Positions 9,337-18,985 of a DNA stretch of 64,000 bases are shown here, piece after piece; position 1 is the stretch's first letter; each line of letters begins with the position of its first letter. A program made the position numbers and the translations under genes. The DNA comes from Caldilineaceae bacterium SB0661_bin_34. Lineage in GTDB: Bacteria > Chloroflexota > Anaerolineae > Caldilineales > Caldilineaceae. Under the pieces are notes generated by a model. That model saw nothing but the letters and a program-made list of their open reading frames with translations, made no database searches and had not been told where the DNA came from. Location of the stretch: the NCBI GenBank assembly GCA_009841145.1, contig VXMJ01000062.1, forward strand, positions 33,797 to 97,796, written 5' to 3'.

Positions 9337-12180
9337 TTACCGATATTCGGACAGCGGCGGACAGACGCAGACGAAGTTGCGATCGCCCCAGACATTGTCA
9401 ATCCGGCCGACGGATGGCCAGAACTTTGATTCGGCACTCCCCTGTGCAGGGAAGACAGCCTGTCTGCGACTGAATCGATGGGGCCATTCTTCGGTCGCGA
9501 GGCTCTCCGCTGTGAAGGGCGCGTGCCGCAGCAGGCTGTCTTCGACTGCGAAACGGCCTTCCAGCACGTCCTGGATTTCCCCGTGGATCCGGATCATGGC
9601 ATCACAGAACCGGTCCAATTCCCGCAGGCTTTCACTTTCGGTCGGTTCGATCATCATCGTGAAAGGAACCGGCCAGGATACGGTCGGTGCGTGGAACCCG
9701 TAGTCGATGAGGCGTTTGGCAACGTCATCCACCGTGAGGCCTGCCGGTTTCAGCCACTCAAGATCGATGATGCATTCGTGGGCCACACGTCCGTTTTGAC
9801 CCTTGAACAATATTGGGTAGTGGCCGCCAAGTCGGTCGGCCACATAGTTGGCTGCCAAGATGGCCGTCTGCGTGGCCTTGGTCAGCCCGACTGTCCCCAT
9901 CATCCGGATGTAGGTCCACGAAACCGGCAGGATGGCCCCGCTGCCGCAGTCCGTGGCTGCCACCGCACCCGTGGTTTCCGTAGCCGGTTCACCGACGGGG
10001 TCCGACGGCAGGAACGGAACCAGATGGTCGGCTGCGCAAACCGGCCCCATGCCCGGTCCTCCCCCGCCATGCGGAATGCAGAACGTCTTGTGTAGGTTCA
10101 GGTGGCAGATGTCGCCGCCGATCGCGGCGGGGGACGACAGGCCAACCATGGCATTCATATTGGCGCCGTCCACATATACCTGGCCGCCACAACCGTGGAT
10201 CAACTCCGTGACGGTTTTGACCGATTCCTCGAATACTCCGTGGGTGGAGGGATAGGTAATCATCAAGGCAGCGATGCGCGGTCCGTGCTCGTCGAGCTTC
10301 CGCTGGAGGTCCTCCAGATCGATGTTCCCATGCTTGTCGCACGCGACCACCACTACATGGAATCCGGCCAGTTGGGCGCTGGCCGGGTTGGTGCCATGGG
10401 CCGACGCGGGAATCAGGCAAGCTGATCGATGGGATTGACCAATGGAATGGAGATACCATCGAATAGCCAACAGGCCGGCCAGTTCCCCTTGGGACCCTGC
10501 ATTGGGCTGCAGGGACACCCCTGCGAAACCGGTGATTTCGGCCAGCCAGGCACGCAACTGTTCCGTCAACGCACGGTATCCCTCCTGGTTGCGGGAAGCA
10601 TCGAAGGGGTGCGTCTCGGCGAATTCCGGCCAGGTCACCGCTTCGAGCGAAGCGGCCGGATTCAATTTCATCGTGCACGAGCCCAACGGAATCATGGCGT
10701 CGGTCAAGGACAGATCGCGCTTTTGCAGACGCGCCATGTACCGGGTCAGTTCCGCCTCCGACCGGTACAGGTGGAAGACCGGGTGAGTCAGAAAGTCCGA
10801 TGTCCTGCAAAGGTGTGCCGGAACCTCAGGCGCATCCGAGATACTCCGGTACGGTGCCACTCCCAGGGCAGCATGCAACCTGTCGAGCTCGTCCGGCGAG
10901 ACACCCTCGTACATGGATACACCCAGCGCACCGTCGGCATATCTCCGTAGGGAGATTCCTTGCCTCTGAGAGTCTTCCCAGACGGCATCCAGGCATCGGT
11001 TGGGCATATCCAGGATCTTGACCGTATCAAAGATCGGCCCCCGGCATACCCGGGCACCTGCCACTTCCAACTGCCGTCGGAGTGTGCAGGCCTTCCGGTG
11101 AATCTCCGCTGCAATGGAGGCAAGGCCTTCCGGTCCGTGATACACCGCATACATGGAGGCAACGACGGCGGGCAGGACCTGGGCCGTGCAGATGTTGCTG
11201 GTGGCCTTCTCGCGTCGGATGTGCTGTTCACGCGTCTGCAAGGCAAGGCGCAAAGCCTGACGACCGGTGGCATCGCGGGCAACCCCCACCATGCGCCCCG
11301 GCATCAGCCTCTTGAGTTCGTCCCTTACGGCGATGAAGGCGGCATGCGGACCGCCCAAGCCGGGTCCCATGCCCAGACGCTGGGTGGTGCCGTACGCCAC
11401 ATCAGCACCCATCTCTCCCGGCGGAGCGTACATGGCCATCGCCAACGGATCGGTGGCCGCCGCCACCTTGGCCCCGACGGCGTGCGCAAGCTCAACGAGT
11501 TCCCGGTAGTTGTGGACCATGCCGTCCGTGTCGGGAGACTGAACCAGTACTCCGAACACATCCGCAGTCGGGTCCATTTCAGACAGCGGTGCCGTGGCGA
11601 CGCGGATGTCCAACGGGCGCGCCCTGGTTTCGAGCACCTTGAGGACTTGAGGATGGACCCGGTCCGTGACCAGGAAGATGTCGGCCTGGGACCGTCTGGA
11701 CCTTGCGCGCCAACAAACCGTCATGGCCTCCGCGGCAGCCGAAGCTTCGTCCAACAGCGAAGCACCGGCCACCGGAAGACCTGTCAAATCGGCAATCAGG
11801 GTCTGAAAGTTGAGCAGGGCTTCGAGTCGTCCCTGGGCGATTTCGGCTTGGTATGGCGTGTACTGCGTGTACCAGCCGGGATTCTCAAGAATGTTGCGTC
11901 GAATGACCGAGGGGACAACACACGGGTGGAAACCCTGACCAATGAAGCATGTTGTACGGCGGTTGGCAGCCGCCATGCTACGGAGTTCCTTCAGGGCTTC
12001 CGGCTCGTCGAGGGGTTCGGGCAGCCTCAGCGGTTGGGACAGGTGAATGGATGCGGGAACCGTCTGTTGGACAAGCGCCTCAAGGCTGTCCACCTTGAGC
12101 GCTGCCAGCATCGTCGCCTCGTCCCGAGTGCCGGGTCCCAAGTGGCGACTTAGGAACCTTCCTGTTGTCTGGACCATCAT
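9337..12180 (-). CDS. gcvP: Glycine dehydrogenase (decarboxylating), P-protein
   Basis: Single-chain P-protein of about 947 residues, matching the usual 950-960 of fused GcvP. The N-terminus RHLGPGTRDEATMLAALK is the family hallmark. The PLP-binding lysine lies in LNLHKTFCIPHGGGGPGMGP at about residue 695. The enzyme decarboxylates glycine and transfers the aminomethyl group to lipoyl GcvH. Start set at ATG 12180 (MMVQTTGRF) with AGGGAACGAGG just before it; an in-frame extension to 12255 lacks similarity. GcvT, GcvH and a glycine riboswitch are not seen nearby, so other parts of the system must be encoded elsewhere. Confidence 0.96.
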   Translation of the reverse strand: MMVQTTGRFLSRHLGPGTRDEATMLAALKVDSLEALVQQTVPASIHLSQPLRLPEPLDEPEALKELRSMAAANRRTTCFIGQGFHPCVVPSVIRRNILENPGWYTQYTPYQAEIAQGRLEALLNFQTLIADLTGLPVAGASLLDEASAAAEAMTVCWRARSRRSQADIFLVTDRVHPQVLKVLETRARPLDIRVATAPLSEMDPTADVFGVLVQSPDTDGMVHNYRELVELAHAVGAKVAAATDPLAMAMYAPPGEMGADVAYGTTQRLGMGPGLGGPHAAFIAVRDELKRLMPGRMVGVARDATGRQALRLALQTREQHIRREKATSNICTAQVLPAVVASMYAVYHGPEGLASIAAEIHRKACTLRRQLEVAGARVCRGPIFDTVKILDMPNRCLDAVWEDSQRQGISLRRYADGALGVSMYEGVSPDELDRLHAALGVAPYRSISDAPEVPAHLCRTSDFLTHPVFHLYRSEAELTRYMARLQKRDLSLTDAMIPLGSCTMKLNPAASLEAVTWPEFAETHPFDASRNQEGYRALTEQLRAWLAEITGFAGVSLQPNAGSQGELAGLLAIRWYLHSIGQSHRSACLIPASAHGTNPASAQLAGFHVVVVACDKHGNIDLEDLQRKLDEHGPRIAALMITYPSTHGVFEESVKTVTELIHGCGGQVYVDGANMNAMVGLSSPAAIGGDICHLNLHKTFCIPHGGGGPGMGPVCAADHLVPFLPSDPVGEPATETTGAVAATDCGSGAILPVSWTYIRMMGTVGLTKATQTAILAANYVADRLGGHYPILFKGQNGRVAHECIIDLEWLKPAGLTVDDVAKRLIDYGFHAPTVSWPVPFTMMIEPTESESLRELDRFCDAMIRIHGEIQDVLEGRFAVEDSLLRHAPFTAESLATEEWPHRFSRRQAVFPAQGSAESKFWPSVGRIDNVWGDRNFVCVCPPLSEYR

Positions 12181-12365
12181 GCCTCGTTCCCTGATCGACT
12201 GCGTATGTGGCCGTGCCGGCTGCCGGGTTTCGTTAGGTTTCGCTATTGACGCCAATCAGCCACGATACGGCGGCACCCCATCGGGCTCATTAACCGGCGC
12301 GGAATCCGGATGGATCCTTCCGATGCAGCTTGCCACGCGCTTCCGGCTTCTGCCAACGTCCCGGT

Positions 12366-13337
12366 TTAGCCTTCGTTGTCACCGGGCGCATCGTCATCCT
12401 CTTCGCCCTCCTCGAAGAGCAGATGTACCCATCGCTCCCAAGGCGCGAGTTCAAACTTCAGACCGAGCGAAGCGAGGGATTCACGGCTGGCATGGAGGTG
12501 GGCCAGACTGAACGTGCGCAACCGGACCCGTCGTTGTTTGCGAGCCAGCTGCGTACAGAAGGCAGTCACGGCCAAGCGTTCCAACGGCGAGCCCCACAGT
12601 CCCGGATCCAGCGCGTACAGGAAGCGGGCTTCCTCGTTGTGGGATGAGAACTGGACGAATCCCTTGGGATCCTCTCCCTCGAGAATCTCGTAGGTGACGG
12701 TTCGCAAGGGCAGCGCATTGTGGATGGGGAGAACGATGGCCGCCTTTCTCTTGTCGCCCTGATAGTCCATTCGGATCCAGTCCTCCATGGCATCGCCGAA
12801 GGAATGCGCGTTGCGCAGCGCGAGGTGGAGATCCATCTCGCCGCGGGGCTCGTTGTGCACCAGCGGCAAGTCGATCACCATTTGCGCAATCTGGTAGTCG
12901 AGAGGTTCGAAATCGCTCCGTTCCAGTGCCGCGCGCACGTCGTGTTCATGGCGCTCCGTGCCGATGACCAGCGATTCGGTGTCGTCGTTTCGCTCGTAGA
13001 CGTCGTCAAGAATATGTTCGACCATCAATCCGAAGACATTCAGACCCTCGGTGCTCCAGTCGAGATCCAGTCCCCAGTCGAAGATGCTCATGGTGTCGGC
13101 TGCCGCCTGCAAACCATAGTATCCGCACAGGTTGCCGTCCTTGAGCACGACCGCGGTTTCCATGTCCTGCTGGAAGATTTTGCGGCCAGCCACATACCGG
13201 AACAGGAGGCGCTTCCACCAAGTGTTGGCAATCTGATCAATGGCGACGCGGTCGCTGGATACGCCCCGCATCCACAAGTCGATGACTTTCCCGTAGTCGG
13301 CACCCGCGGCCGAACGAAACGCATAGGTACTGGTCAT
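12366..13337 (-). CDS. Hypothetical protein, possible GNAT-like acetyltransferase
   Basis: A 323-residue protein starting at ATG 13337. The N-terminus (YAFRSAAGADYGKVIDLWMR) and the late segment HLHASRESLASLGLKFELAP resemble the first and last parts of GNAT folds, where a final 'LGF' follows the acetyl-CoA binding helix, but the R/QxxGxG/A loop is not clear. The last 20 residues are strongly acidic (EEGEEDDDAPGDNEG), probably disordered. No signal peptide or membrane segment. It lies 46 bp upstream of the 3' end of corA in the same direction and 185 bp before gcvP, so a shared transcript is possible. Function unknown; the GNAT label is a weak inference. Confidence 0.7.
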   Translation of the reverse strand: MTSTYAFRSAAGADYGKVIDLWMRGVSSDRVAIDQIANTWWKRLLFRYVAGRKIFQQDMETAVVLKDGNLCGYYGLQAAADTMSIFDWGLDLDWSTEGLNVFGLMVEHILDDVYERNDDTESLVIGTERHEHDVRAALERSDFEPLDYQIAQMVIDLPLVHNEPRGEMDLHLALRNAHSFGDAMEDWIRMDYQGDKRKAAIVLPIHNALPLRTVTYEILEGEDPKGFVQFSSHNEEARFLYALDPGLWGSPLERLAVTAFCTQLARKQRRVRLRTFSLAHLHASRESLASLGLKFELAPWERWVHLLFEEGEEDDDAPGDNEG

Positions 13338-13383
13338 GAAGTGGGAGCTCCGAGGGCCAACAGGCTGGTTCCATGGGGCAATG

Positions 13384-14373
13384 CTACAGCCACCGCTTGC
13401 GTCTGAAGAACAAAAGCATGCCGATGGTGAGAATCAAGCAGGCGGAAACCACCGCCACCAAAGCGTACGGCGACTGTGTCCCGGGCAAGTGCGCGAAGTT
13501 CATTCCAAAGAGTCCCGTCACGAATGTCAGCGGAATGAACACGGTCGCGATCATGGTCAGGACCTTCATGACCTCGCTTAGCCGGTAGTTGGAAAGGTTC
13601 AGATGCGTGGTCATGGTGCCGTTGGCCAGTTCCACGAGGAGGTCCGCCAAGGACTCCTGATGCACGGACTCCTCCAAGGTCACCTGGAAGTAGGCCCGTT
13701 CCTGGGGATTGATGGACGCCCGATGTTCAACCGCCAGCCTGCGAAGGAGATCCGCTTGCGGGCCCAGGATCCGTTGCAGTCGCAGCGCGGTGCCCTTGGC
13801 CTGCAGGATGTCTTCCATGATTTCATGCTCGCTGGCCGCAGACAGATTGCGGGTGAAAATCACATCCCCCAGAGACTCAAGCGATCCGACCAAGTTCTCG
13901 ATCAAGCCTCTGGCCTGGCCCACTTGATGGTCGAGGAGTTCGTGAAACAGCCGTACCGTCCCCAGTGCCAGACCGTCGGACCTGTGGTGGGCCGGATCGT
14001 GCATTTCCGCGAAATGGGACCGGTCATCGTACGTGAACGTCATGAGGAGGTTGTGGCCCAGGACGGCTACGTGCTCGACGGTGGTCAGGCCCGCCGGATC
14101 CGTTCCCAACGCCTCGACGGAATGGAACACGACGACCAGGCAGTTGGGATACTCCGCCAGCCTGGGGGTGCCTTCCTGGTCCTGGACATCCTTGCGTGCC
14201 AGTTCGTGCGCGGGGAGAACCTCCTCCAAGGCGAAGCCCAGTTCCGCATCCGTCGGGTTGTTGAAGTCGAGCCAAGCCCGGTACCGGCCCTGGCGCAGAC
14301 GCATCAGAACCGTTGCGGCATCGACGCCGCACGACACGCGACCTTCGGCGTCAAGCACAACCGTGTCGATCAT
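13384..14373 (-). CDS. corA: CorA-like magnesium/divalent cation transporter
   Basis: About 329 residues. A large soluble N-terminal part is followed by two C-terminal membrane helices, with the CorA signature GMN in VTGLFGMNFAHLPG at the end of the first helix, then LVAVVSACLILTIGMLLFF and a basic tail RRKRWL. This is the pentameric Mg2+ channel architecture. Start chosen at ATG 14373 (MIDTVVLDAEG); the longer frame begins with a TTG at 14418 and has a Cys-rich extension unlike the family. Divergent from the RNase D gene with about 200 bp between. Confidence 0.9.
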   Translation of the reverse strand: MIDTVVLDAEGRVSCGVDAATVLMRLRQGRYRAWLDFNNPTDAELGFALEEVLPAHELARKDVQDQEGTPRLAEYPNCLVVVFHSVEALGTDPAGLTTVEHVAVLGHNLLMTFTYDDRSHFAEMHDPAHHRSDGLALGTVRLFHELLDHQVGQARGLIENLVGSLESLGDVIFTRNLSAASEHEIMEDILQAKGTALRLQRILGPQADLLRRLAVEHRASINPQERAYFQVTLEESVHQESLADLLVELANGTMTTHLNLSNYRLSEVMKVLTMIATVFIPLTFVTGLFGMNFAHLPGTQSPYALVAVVSACLILTIGMLLFFRRKRWL

Positions 14374-14578
14374 CTTGAAGCAACATTGGCAATGATTGTC
14401 AGAGCTGCTGCGAGGCAATTCAAACCTTGCGGTCTAATCGTATCCGGAACAGTGATTTTGGTTTTCAGGACCGATTTCGGAAAGACTCTCGCATTCGACC
14501 TACACAGACTGCGTCGATCGTCTATACTTGGTGAAAGCATCCCACTGCGTCGCTTCGCCACTTTTCGCTACAGCATTC

Positions 14579-15799
14579 ATGTCAGATATCCAAGTAAGCC
14601 TTGCTACGCGCAACAGGCGTACGCGCACCCTTGGCTGTGTTCTGGTGGATTCAGAGCCGGATCTCCAGCGGTTCGAGCATGCCTTGTCCGCCCACACACT
14701 GGTTGCCCTGGACACTGAAAGCAATTCCGCGCACAGCTATGCATCGCGCATTTGTTTGATGCAGTTTGCCATGACCCGTCGCTACTGGGACGGTCGCGAC
14801 GGTGAACTTGAACTTTGGCTGTTGGATCCGGACCGGGTCGACGTCCGCCGTCTGGTTCCGTTGTTTGCCGATCCAAATCGCCGGTTCGTGATGCACGGTG
14901 CCCAGAGCGAGCTGGGGTATCTCCACAAGGAGTTCCGCATCCGCGTCGCGAATCTGTTCGACACCCAAATCGCTGCGCGCCTGGCCGGTTGGACTTCCAC
15001 CTCCATCGGCTCGATTCTGGCGGACGAGTTCCAGGTTCATCAAAGCAAACGGGTTCGCATGTCCGATTGGGGCAAGCGGCCGTTTACGGCAAGTCAGCTT
15101 ACCTACGCTTGCGGTGATGTCGCCTACCTTGTGCCACTGTATCGAAAACTGTTCCACTGCCTGTCGGACTGTAATCGGCTTGCGGAAGGGTTGGCCCACA
15201 TGGAGGAGGTCGCGTCCGCCGACTACTCCAGGGTTGGTTCGCGGGACAAAACCTTCTGGGATCACCAGACCACCAAGCAGGTCTCCTTGAAGCACATGGG
15301 AGTGTACAAGTCCTTGTGGGAGTGGCGCGAGCAGATTGCGCTGGCTTGGGACCGGCCGCGCAGTCGAGTGGTGACTGACAAGGTACTGTTGTCGTTGGCT
15401 CGCAATCAACCTACTACGCGCCGGTCGCTTGAACAATGCAAATGCCTGGATCGCAGACAGGTACGCCTACTGGGGGACGACATTCTGGCATGCATCGAGC
15501 AAGGGCAAAGGCAACGAGTGGCGGTGCGTCCGTTCAAACCGTCCACAACGTCCATCACCGATCGCCGCGAACTTGGGCTGTTCAACGCGCTTCGCAGGTG
15601 GCGTCTGGGCAAGTCCAATGAACGGGGCGTTGATCCGGACATTGTCCTGAGCAAGCACTCGCTCAGGGCCATCGCCGCGGAAGCTCCCATGTCCGTCACC
15701 GCCCTGGCCGGATACCACATCCTGCCGGATTGGAAGCTGGAACAGTACGGACAGGAAGTGGTGGAAATCGTCCAGGGGTTCAGCCAAGTATCCGGCTGA
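14579..15799 (+). CDS. rnd: Ribonuclease D-like 3'-5' exoribonuclease with HRDC domain
   Basis: About 406 residues. Exonuclease motif I is DTE in LVALDTESNSA, motif III is YACGD in LTYACGDVAYLVPLY, and the HRDC domain lies near the C-terminus (RELGLFNALRRWRLGKSNER onward). RNase D trims 3' ends of tRNA and other stable RNAs. Odd point: at exonuclease motif II the usual catalytic Asp (HGADSD in Rrp6, SEDLE in RNase D) aligns with Glu in HGAQSELGYL. Start taken at ATG 14579 (MSDIQVSL); TTG/GTG codons 48-51 bp upstream are in frame. Divergent from corA. Confidence 0.9.
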   Translation: MSDIQVSLATRNRRTRTLGCVLVDSEPDLQRFEHALSAHTLVALDTESNSAHSYASRICLMQFAMTRRYWDGRDGELELWLLDPDRVDVRRLVPLFADPNRRFVMHGAQSELGYLHKEFRIRVANLFDTQIAARLAGWTSTSIGSILADEFQVHQSKRVRMSDWGKRPFTASQLTYACGDVAYLVPLYRKLFHCLSDCNRLAEGLAHMEEVASADYSRVGSRDKTFWDHQTTKQVSLKHMGVYKSLWEWREQIALAWDRPRSRVVTDKVLLSLARNQPTTRRSLEQCKCLDRRQVRLLGDDILACIEQGQRQRVAVRPFKPSTTSITDRRELGLFNALRRWRLGKSNERGVDPDIVLSKHSLRAIAAEAPMSVTALAGYHILPDWKLEQYGQEVVEIVQGFSQVSG

Positions 15800-15924
15800 C
15801 AGTGGCACCATCCCGGATATAGGGTTTCTGCTTGCTTGTCGGCAGGCACTCGGCCCACACCATTGCACCGGAACCCGAGCCTGCAGGGACAAGGTGGTTG
15901 TTGGCTGTCCAGGACGAAACAGCC

Positions 15925-16923
15925 GTGGATTTTGAGATTCGCTCCTTCCATCCTGTTGACGAAGAGTATCAGGCATGTCTGGCTGTCCAGGCGTGCTACC
16001 CCGAAGACCGGCAGGACACTCTGGACGAGTGGAAGTACGTTGACAAAACTGCACGCAAGGACGCGTTGCGTGTCAGGTTCGTACTTGTGTTGGACAGTGC
16101 CATCATCGGTTACGGCGTCGTTGCCGACCCCTATTGGTTGGATGTGAAGGACCGCATCCAGTTTGCTCACACCGTGCATCCCGACCACGAAGGATTGGTC
16201 GCGGAACGCAAGCCGATCCACGACCATGTGGAACGGTATGTTCTGAGTGTTGTCTCCGACCGGCCGGTCAAGGTTCTGTTGACCCATGCGCGTGAGGACA
16301 ACAAGGTCAAGGTTGGCTGGTTGACGGACAACGGCTATCGGACCGTGAGGCGGTCTCCGTCTTCGTCACTGGACGTGGCCGCCTTCGATTTTGGGAAGTG
16401 GGGAGGTTGCGTCGAGAACGTTGAGGCTTCAGGGATTGTGTTCCTTTCTCGTGCCTACTTGCAGAAGCATGATCCTGACTGGCATGCAAAACTGTATGGG
16501 GCATGGGTGGAAATCAAACTTGACGCGCCCACCGCAAACGAGCGAAGGCCTATTTCGGTTGACGAATTCGACAGGATGCTGAACAGCCCTGCCATGTGCC
16601 CGGAGACCAACCTGATTGCCGTGGACAACGGTGCACGCGCGGCAAGTTGCTCCGGGTTTGGACCTTACGCAGGACTGACGTTCGCCAATCCCTCGCTGCA
16701 CAATTCAACGATCTGGGGGACTCGGTATACCGGTGTCCGACGTGCTTGGCGCCGCAGGGGGATCGCCACGGCGATCAAGTTGAAGTCGATTGCCCAGGGA
16801 CGCGACATGGGGTGTGTTCGGATGAGGACCAGCAATGAAGAGAACAACCCCATGTATGGCATCAACAGCGCGTTGGGATTCGAATCCGGGCCGGCTTGGA
16901 AGGAGTACAAAAAACTCCTGTAA
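15925..16923 (+). CDS. GNAT-family N-acetyltransferase-like protein, paralog 1 of 3
   Basis: First of three tandem paralogs (also 17349-18350 and 18986-19993). About 332 residues that read as two GNAT-like halves; the C-terminal half has the acetyl-CoA binding pattern TGVRRAWRRRGIATAIKLKS followed by TSNEENNPMYGINSALGFE. The start is placed at GTG 15925 (VDFEIRSFHPVDEEY), with AGGA upstream, because it aligns with the start of paralog 2 (MEFGIRPFNPVDEEY); a TTG at 15832 would add 31 unsupported residues. Substrate unknown; family members acetylate small molecules, antibiotics or protein N-termini. Soluble, no signal. Confidence 0.85.
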   Translation: MDFEIRSFHPVDEEYQACLAVQACYPEDRQDTLDEWKYVDKTARKDALRVRFVLVLDSAIIGYGVVADPYWLDVKDRIQFAHTVHPDHEGLVAERKPIHDHVERYVLSVVSDRPVKVLLTHAREDNKVKVGWLTDNGYRTVRRSPSSSLDVAAFDFGKWGGCVENVEASGIVFLSRAYLQKHDPDWHAKLYGAWVEIKLDAPTANERRPISVDEFDRMLNSPAMCPETNLIAVDNGARAASCSGFGPYAGLTFANPSLHNSTIWGTRYTGVRRAWRRRGIATAIKLKSIAQGRDMGCVRMRTSNEENNPMYGINSALGFESGPAWKEYKKLL

Positions 16924-17348
16924 CCGACCCGACAATGGACGCTCAAGGAGAACTCGCCGGCCGAAAGCCAGCGCCGATGGATCCATCGCAACTGTTCAAC
17001 CTTTCAGCAACGTACGGCCCGACTGCCGTGAGCCGGGGCCTTCCAACACTGCCAAGTTGGTGTCGGGGGTAGTCCGCAATGCCGAGAGCCGATCCGGAAA
17101 CGGTCCCGGGCATGCATTCAGGCAAGGGAATCACTGCATCCGGCTCTGGCTGGATCCTGACTCACAACCGGAAGGGCACGGACATCGCCCAGGGGTTTTG
17201 CCTAAAGTCCCGCGGGCAAAGACCGCATTGTTGACACCACTGACCACCCGGTTATAGAGTCGGCGCCCTTTGGCAGGCTTGGGATCCCGATGCGTCAAAC
17301 CGAGCCACCAAAGCAAGTCGGTATTCGGCACTCTGGAAGGAGACAGTC
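16924..17348. other. Intergenic region between GNAT paralogs 1 and 2, 425 bp
   Basis: No open frame with recognisable features and no sequence obviously repeated from the neighbouring paralogs. The ribosome binding site of paralog 2 (AAGGAG) is at the right end. Probably spacer left from the duplication; nothing further is visible. Confidence 0.5.
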
Positions 17349-18350
17349 GTGGAATTCGGAATCCGCCCGTTCAATCCTGTTGACGAAGAGTATCTGGCGT
17401 GCCTCGCGATCGGGAATGCATGCTGGCCGGAGTATCCGCCCAATACGCTGGAACAGTGGAAATACAGGGACGAGACGGTGCGCAAGGACAAGTTCAGGGC
17501 CAGGTTTGTCCTCTTGTTGGACGGTGTCATCATCGGTTGGGGTGATGTCTCGGACCCTTATTGGCTGAAGGTGGAGGGCCGAATCCAATTCAGCCACAAC
17601 GTCCATCCGAATTACGAAGAGTTGGTTGTAGATCGGCTTCCAATCCACATCCACGTTGAACGACATGTCCTGAAACTCATCTCCGACCGGACGACCGAGG
17701 TCCTGTTGACAGGTGCACGCGAAGACAAGACGGCAAGGGTCAACTGGTTAATTGACAGCGGTTATGCGGCGGTGATGCGTTATCCCTCCGCGTCGCTGGA
17801 CGTGGCCACCTTCGATTTTGGTGCGTGGGAAGGCTTTGTCGAAAAGGTCGAGTCTTCCGGCATCGAGTTCCATACGCTTGCCCATCTGCAGGAACATGAC
17901 CCGGACTGGCATGCCAAGTTGCACGAAGCATGGGTGGAGATTGACCTTGATGTCCCCGGTCCCAACGAGCCGAAACCCGTACCGATCGACGAATTCGACA
18001 AGATGCTGAAGAGTCCGAGCCTGTGCCCGGAGACCAACATGATCGCCGTGGACAACAGCTCGTTGCCCGAAGGCGGTTCCGGGTTCGGGCCCTACGCGGG
18101 GTTGACCTGTGTCAATCCCGCTGTAAGTGATTCATCGGTTTGGGACATTTGGCTGACCGGCGTCCGCCGGGACTGGCGCCGCAAAGGCATTGCCACGGCC
18201 ATCAAACTGAAGTCGATTGCCCAAGCCCGCGACATGGGCGGCGCACGGTTCGAAACCGGCAACGAAGAGAACAATCCCATGTACGACATCAACCTTAAGT
18301 TGGGGTTCAAGCCCTCTCCGGCTTGGCAGGACTACGAGAAGCAGCTGTAA
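17349..18350 (+). CDS. GNAT-family N-acetyltransferase-like protein, paralog 2 of 3
   Basis: A 333-residue paralog of the gene before it, close along the whole length. N-terminus MEFGIRPFNPVDEEYLACLA; C-terminal acetyl-CoA loop TGVRRDWRRKGIATAIKLKS and terminal block TGNEENNPMYDINLKLGFKP. A GTG start with AAGGAG 7 nt upstream is well supported and was used to fix the start of paralog 1. Conserved between paralogs: DFGAWEGFVEKVESSGIEF, HDPDWHAKLHEAWVEID and CPETNMIAVDN. The middle of the protein likely holds the second, less canonical GNAT fold. Function unknown. Confidence 0.87.
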   Translation: MEFGIRPFNPVDEEYLACLAIGNACWPEYPPNTLEQWKYRDETVRKDKFRARFVLLLDGVIIGWGDVSDPYWLKVEGRIQFSHNVHPNYEELVVDRLPIHIHVERHVLKLISDRTTEVLLTGAREDKTARVNWLIDSGYAAVMRYPSASLDVATFDFGAWEGFVEKVESSGIEFHTLAHLQEHDPDWHAKLHEAWVEIDLDVPGPNEPKPVPIDEFDKMLKSPSLCPETNMIAVDNSSLPEGGSGFGPYAGLTCVNPAVSDSSVWDIWLTGVRRDWRRKGIATAIKLKSIAQARDMGGARFETGNEENNPMYDINLKLGFKPSPAWQDYEKQL

Positions 18351-18717
18351 CCAACTCCGGTTGTCAACAGCCGTCCGGATCGAGTCGACTGTAGCCGCCG
18401 CGCTCCTGTAGGATCGTCACCGGTTGTACAGAAATTGTCGGGCAAGACACAACCGAGGGGCCGGATCATCGACTGCACCATGTGCTTGGCCTACCTGCGA
18501 ACGCAGGGAGTTCCGAAGGGTTCGCAGGTTTAGGAGCAAGGGATGTGCCCAAACCGGAAAACTGTCTCCGGTGCCAAGCCGGGCCGACATGCCTGCAAGG
18601 GGAAAGTAACTGCTCGTTGCAATCCGTGGATATTTCTTGGAAATTGGTACAATTGAACCATCTTCCGCGCGGTACCATGCGCTCCCTGAAGCACGCGGAC
18701 CCGGTGCAACGGACCCC
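18351..18717. other. Intergenic region before the TnpB remnant, 367 bp
   Basis: No gene recognised. An AT-richer stretch at 18617-18660 (containing TTGCAA and TACAAT, too far apart for a standard promoter) precedes the TnpB-like remnant and may be the end of a former insertion. No clear terminal hairpin of IS200/IS605 type was found by eye. Confidence 0.4.
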
Positions 18718-18966
18718 ATGCTCAGCGCCTTCCTTCCTGCAACGATCCAGGCCGACGGCACTCCCCGCGGCCTGATCAAGGGGCACCGCATTGCTCTGTG
18801 TCCCAACGACCGGCAGGCCTCCCTGATGGCCGAGCACGCGGGCTGGGCGCGGGTGGCCTCCAACTGGGCCATCGACCGCTTCGCCGAAGCCTGGTTCACC
18901 GGCGAGGGCAATGACAACGAGTGGCTCTCGGACATGGATCTGCGCAGGCAGTTGAGATTGCCATAG
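18718..18966 (+). pseudogene. Truncated IS605-family TnpB/OrfB transposase-associated protein (N-terminal domain only)
   Basis: The 82-residue frame contains the N-terminal helix-turn-helix pattern of IS605 OrfB/TnpB: KGHRIALCPNDRQASLMAEH then AGWARVASNWAIDRFAEAWF, matching the family style 'yrlyPtpeQ...l...aGaaRfvyNwal'. TnpB proteins have about 350-450 residues with a RuvC-like nuclease and zinc ribbon; both are absent because the frame stops after LRRQLRLP. The frame is open upstream to 18637, without a better start. The stop codon lies 20 bp before paralog 3. No TnpA is present. I read it as a decayed insertion element; a functional short protein is less likely. Confidence 0.65.
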
Positions 18967-18985
18967 GTTCTGGAGATCGGAGTGT

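Noticed and set aside
10960..12153. Plus-strand frame of 397 codons
   Set aside because: Antisense of gcvP; no domain pattern, whereas the minus frame is a full P-protein.
12181..12365. Glycine riboswitch upstream of gcvP
   Set aside because: I looked for the conserved tandem aptamer core and did not see it; the spacer is only 185 bp.
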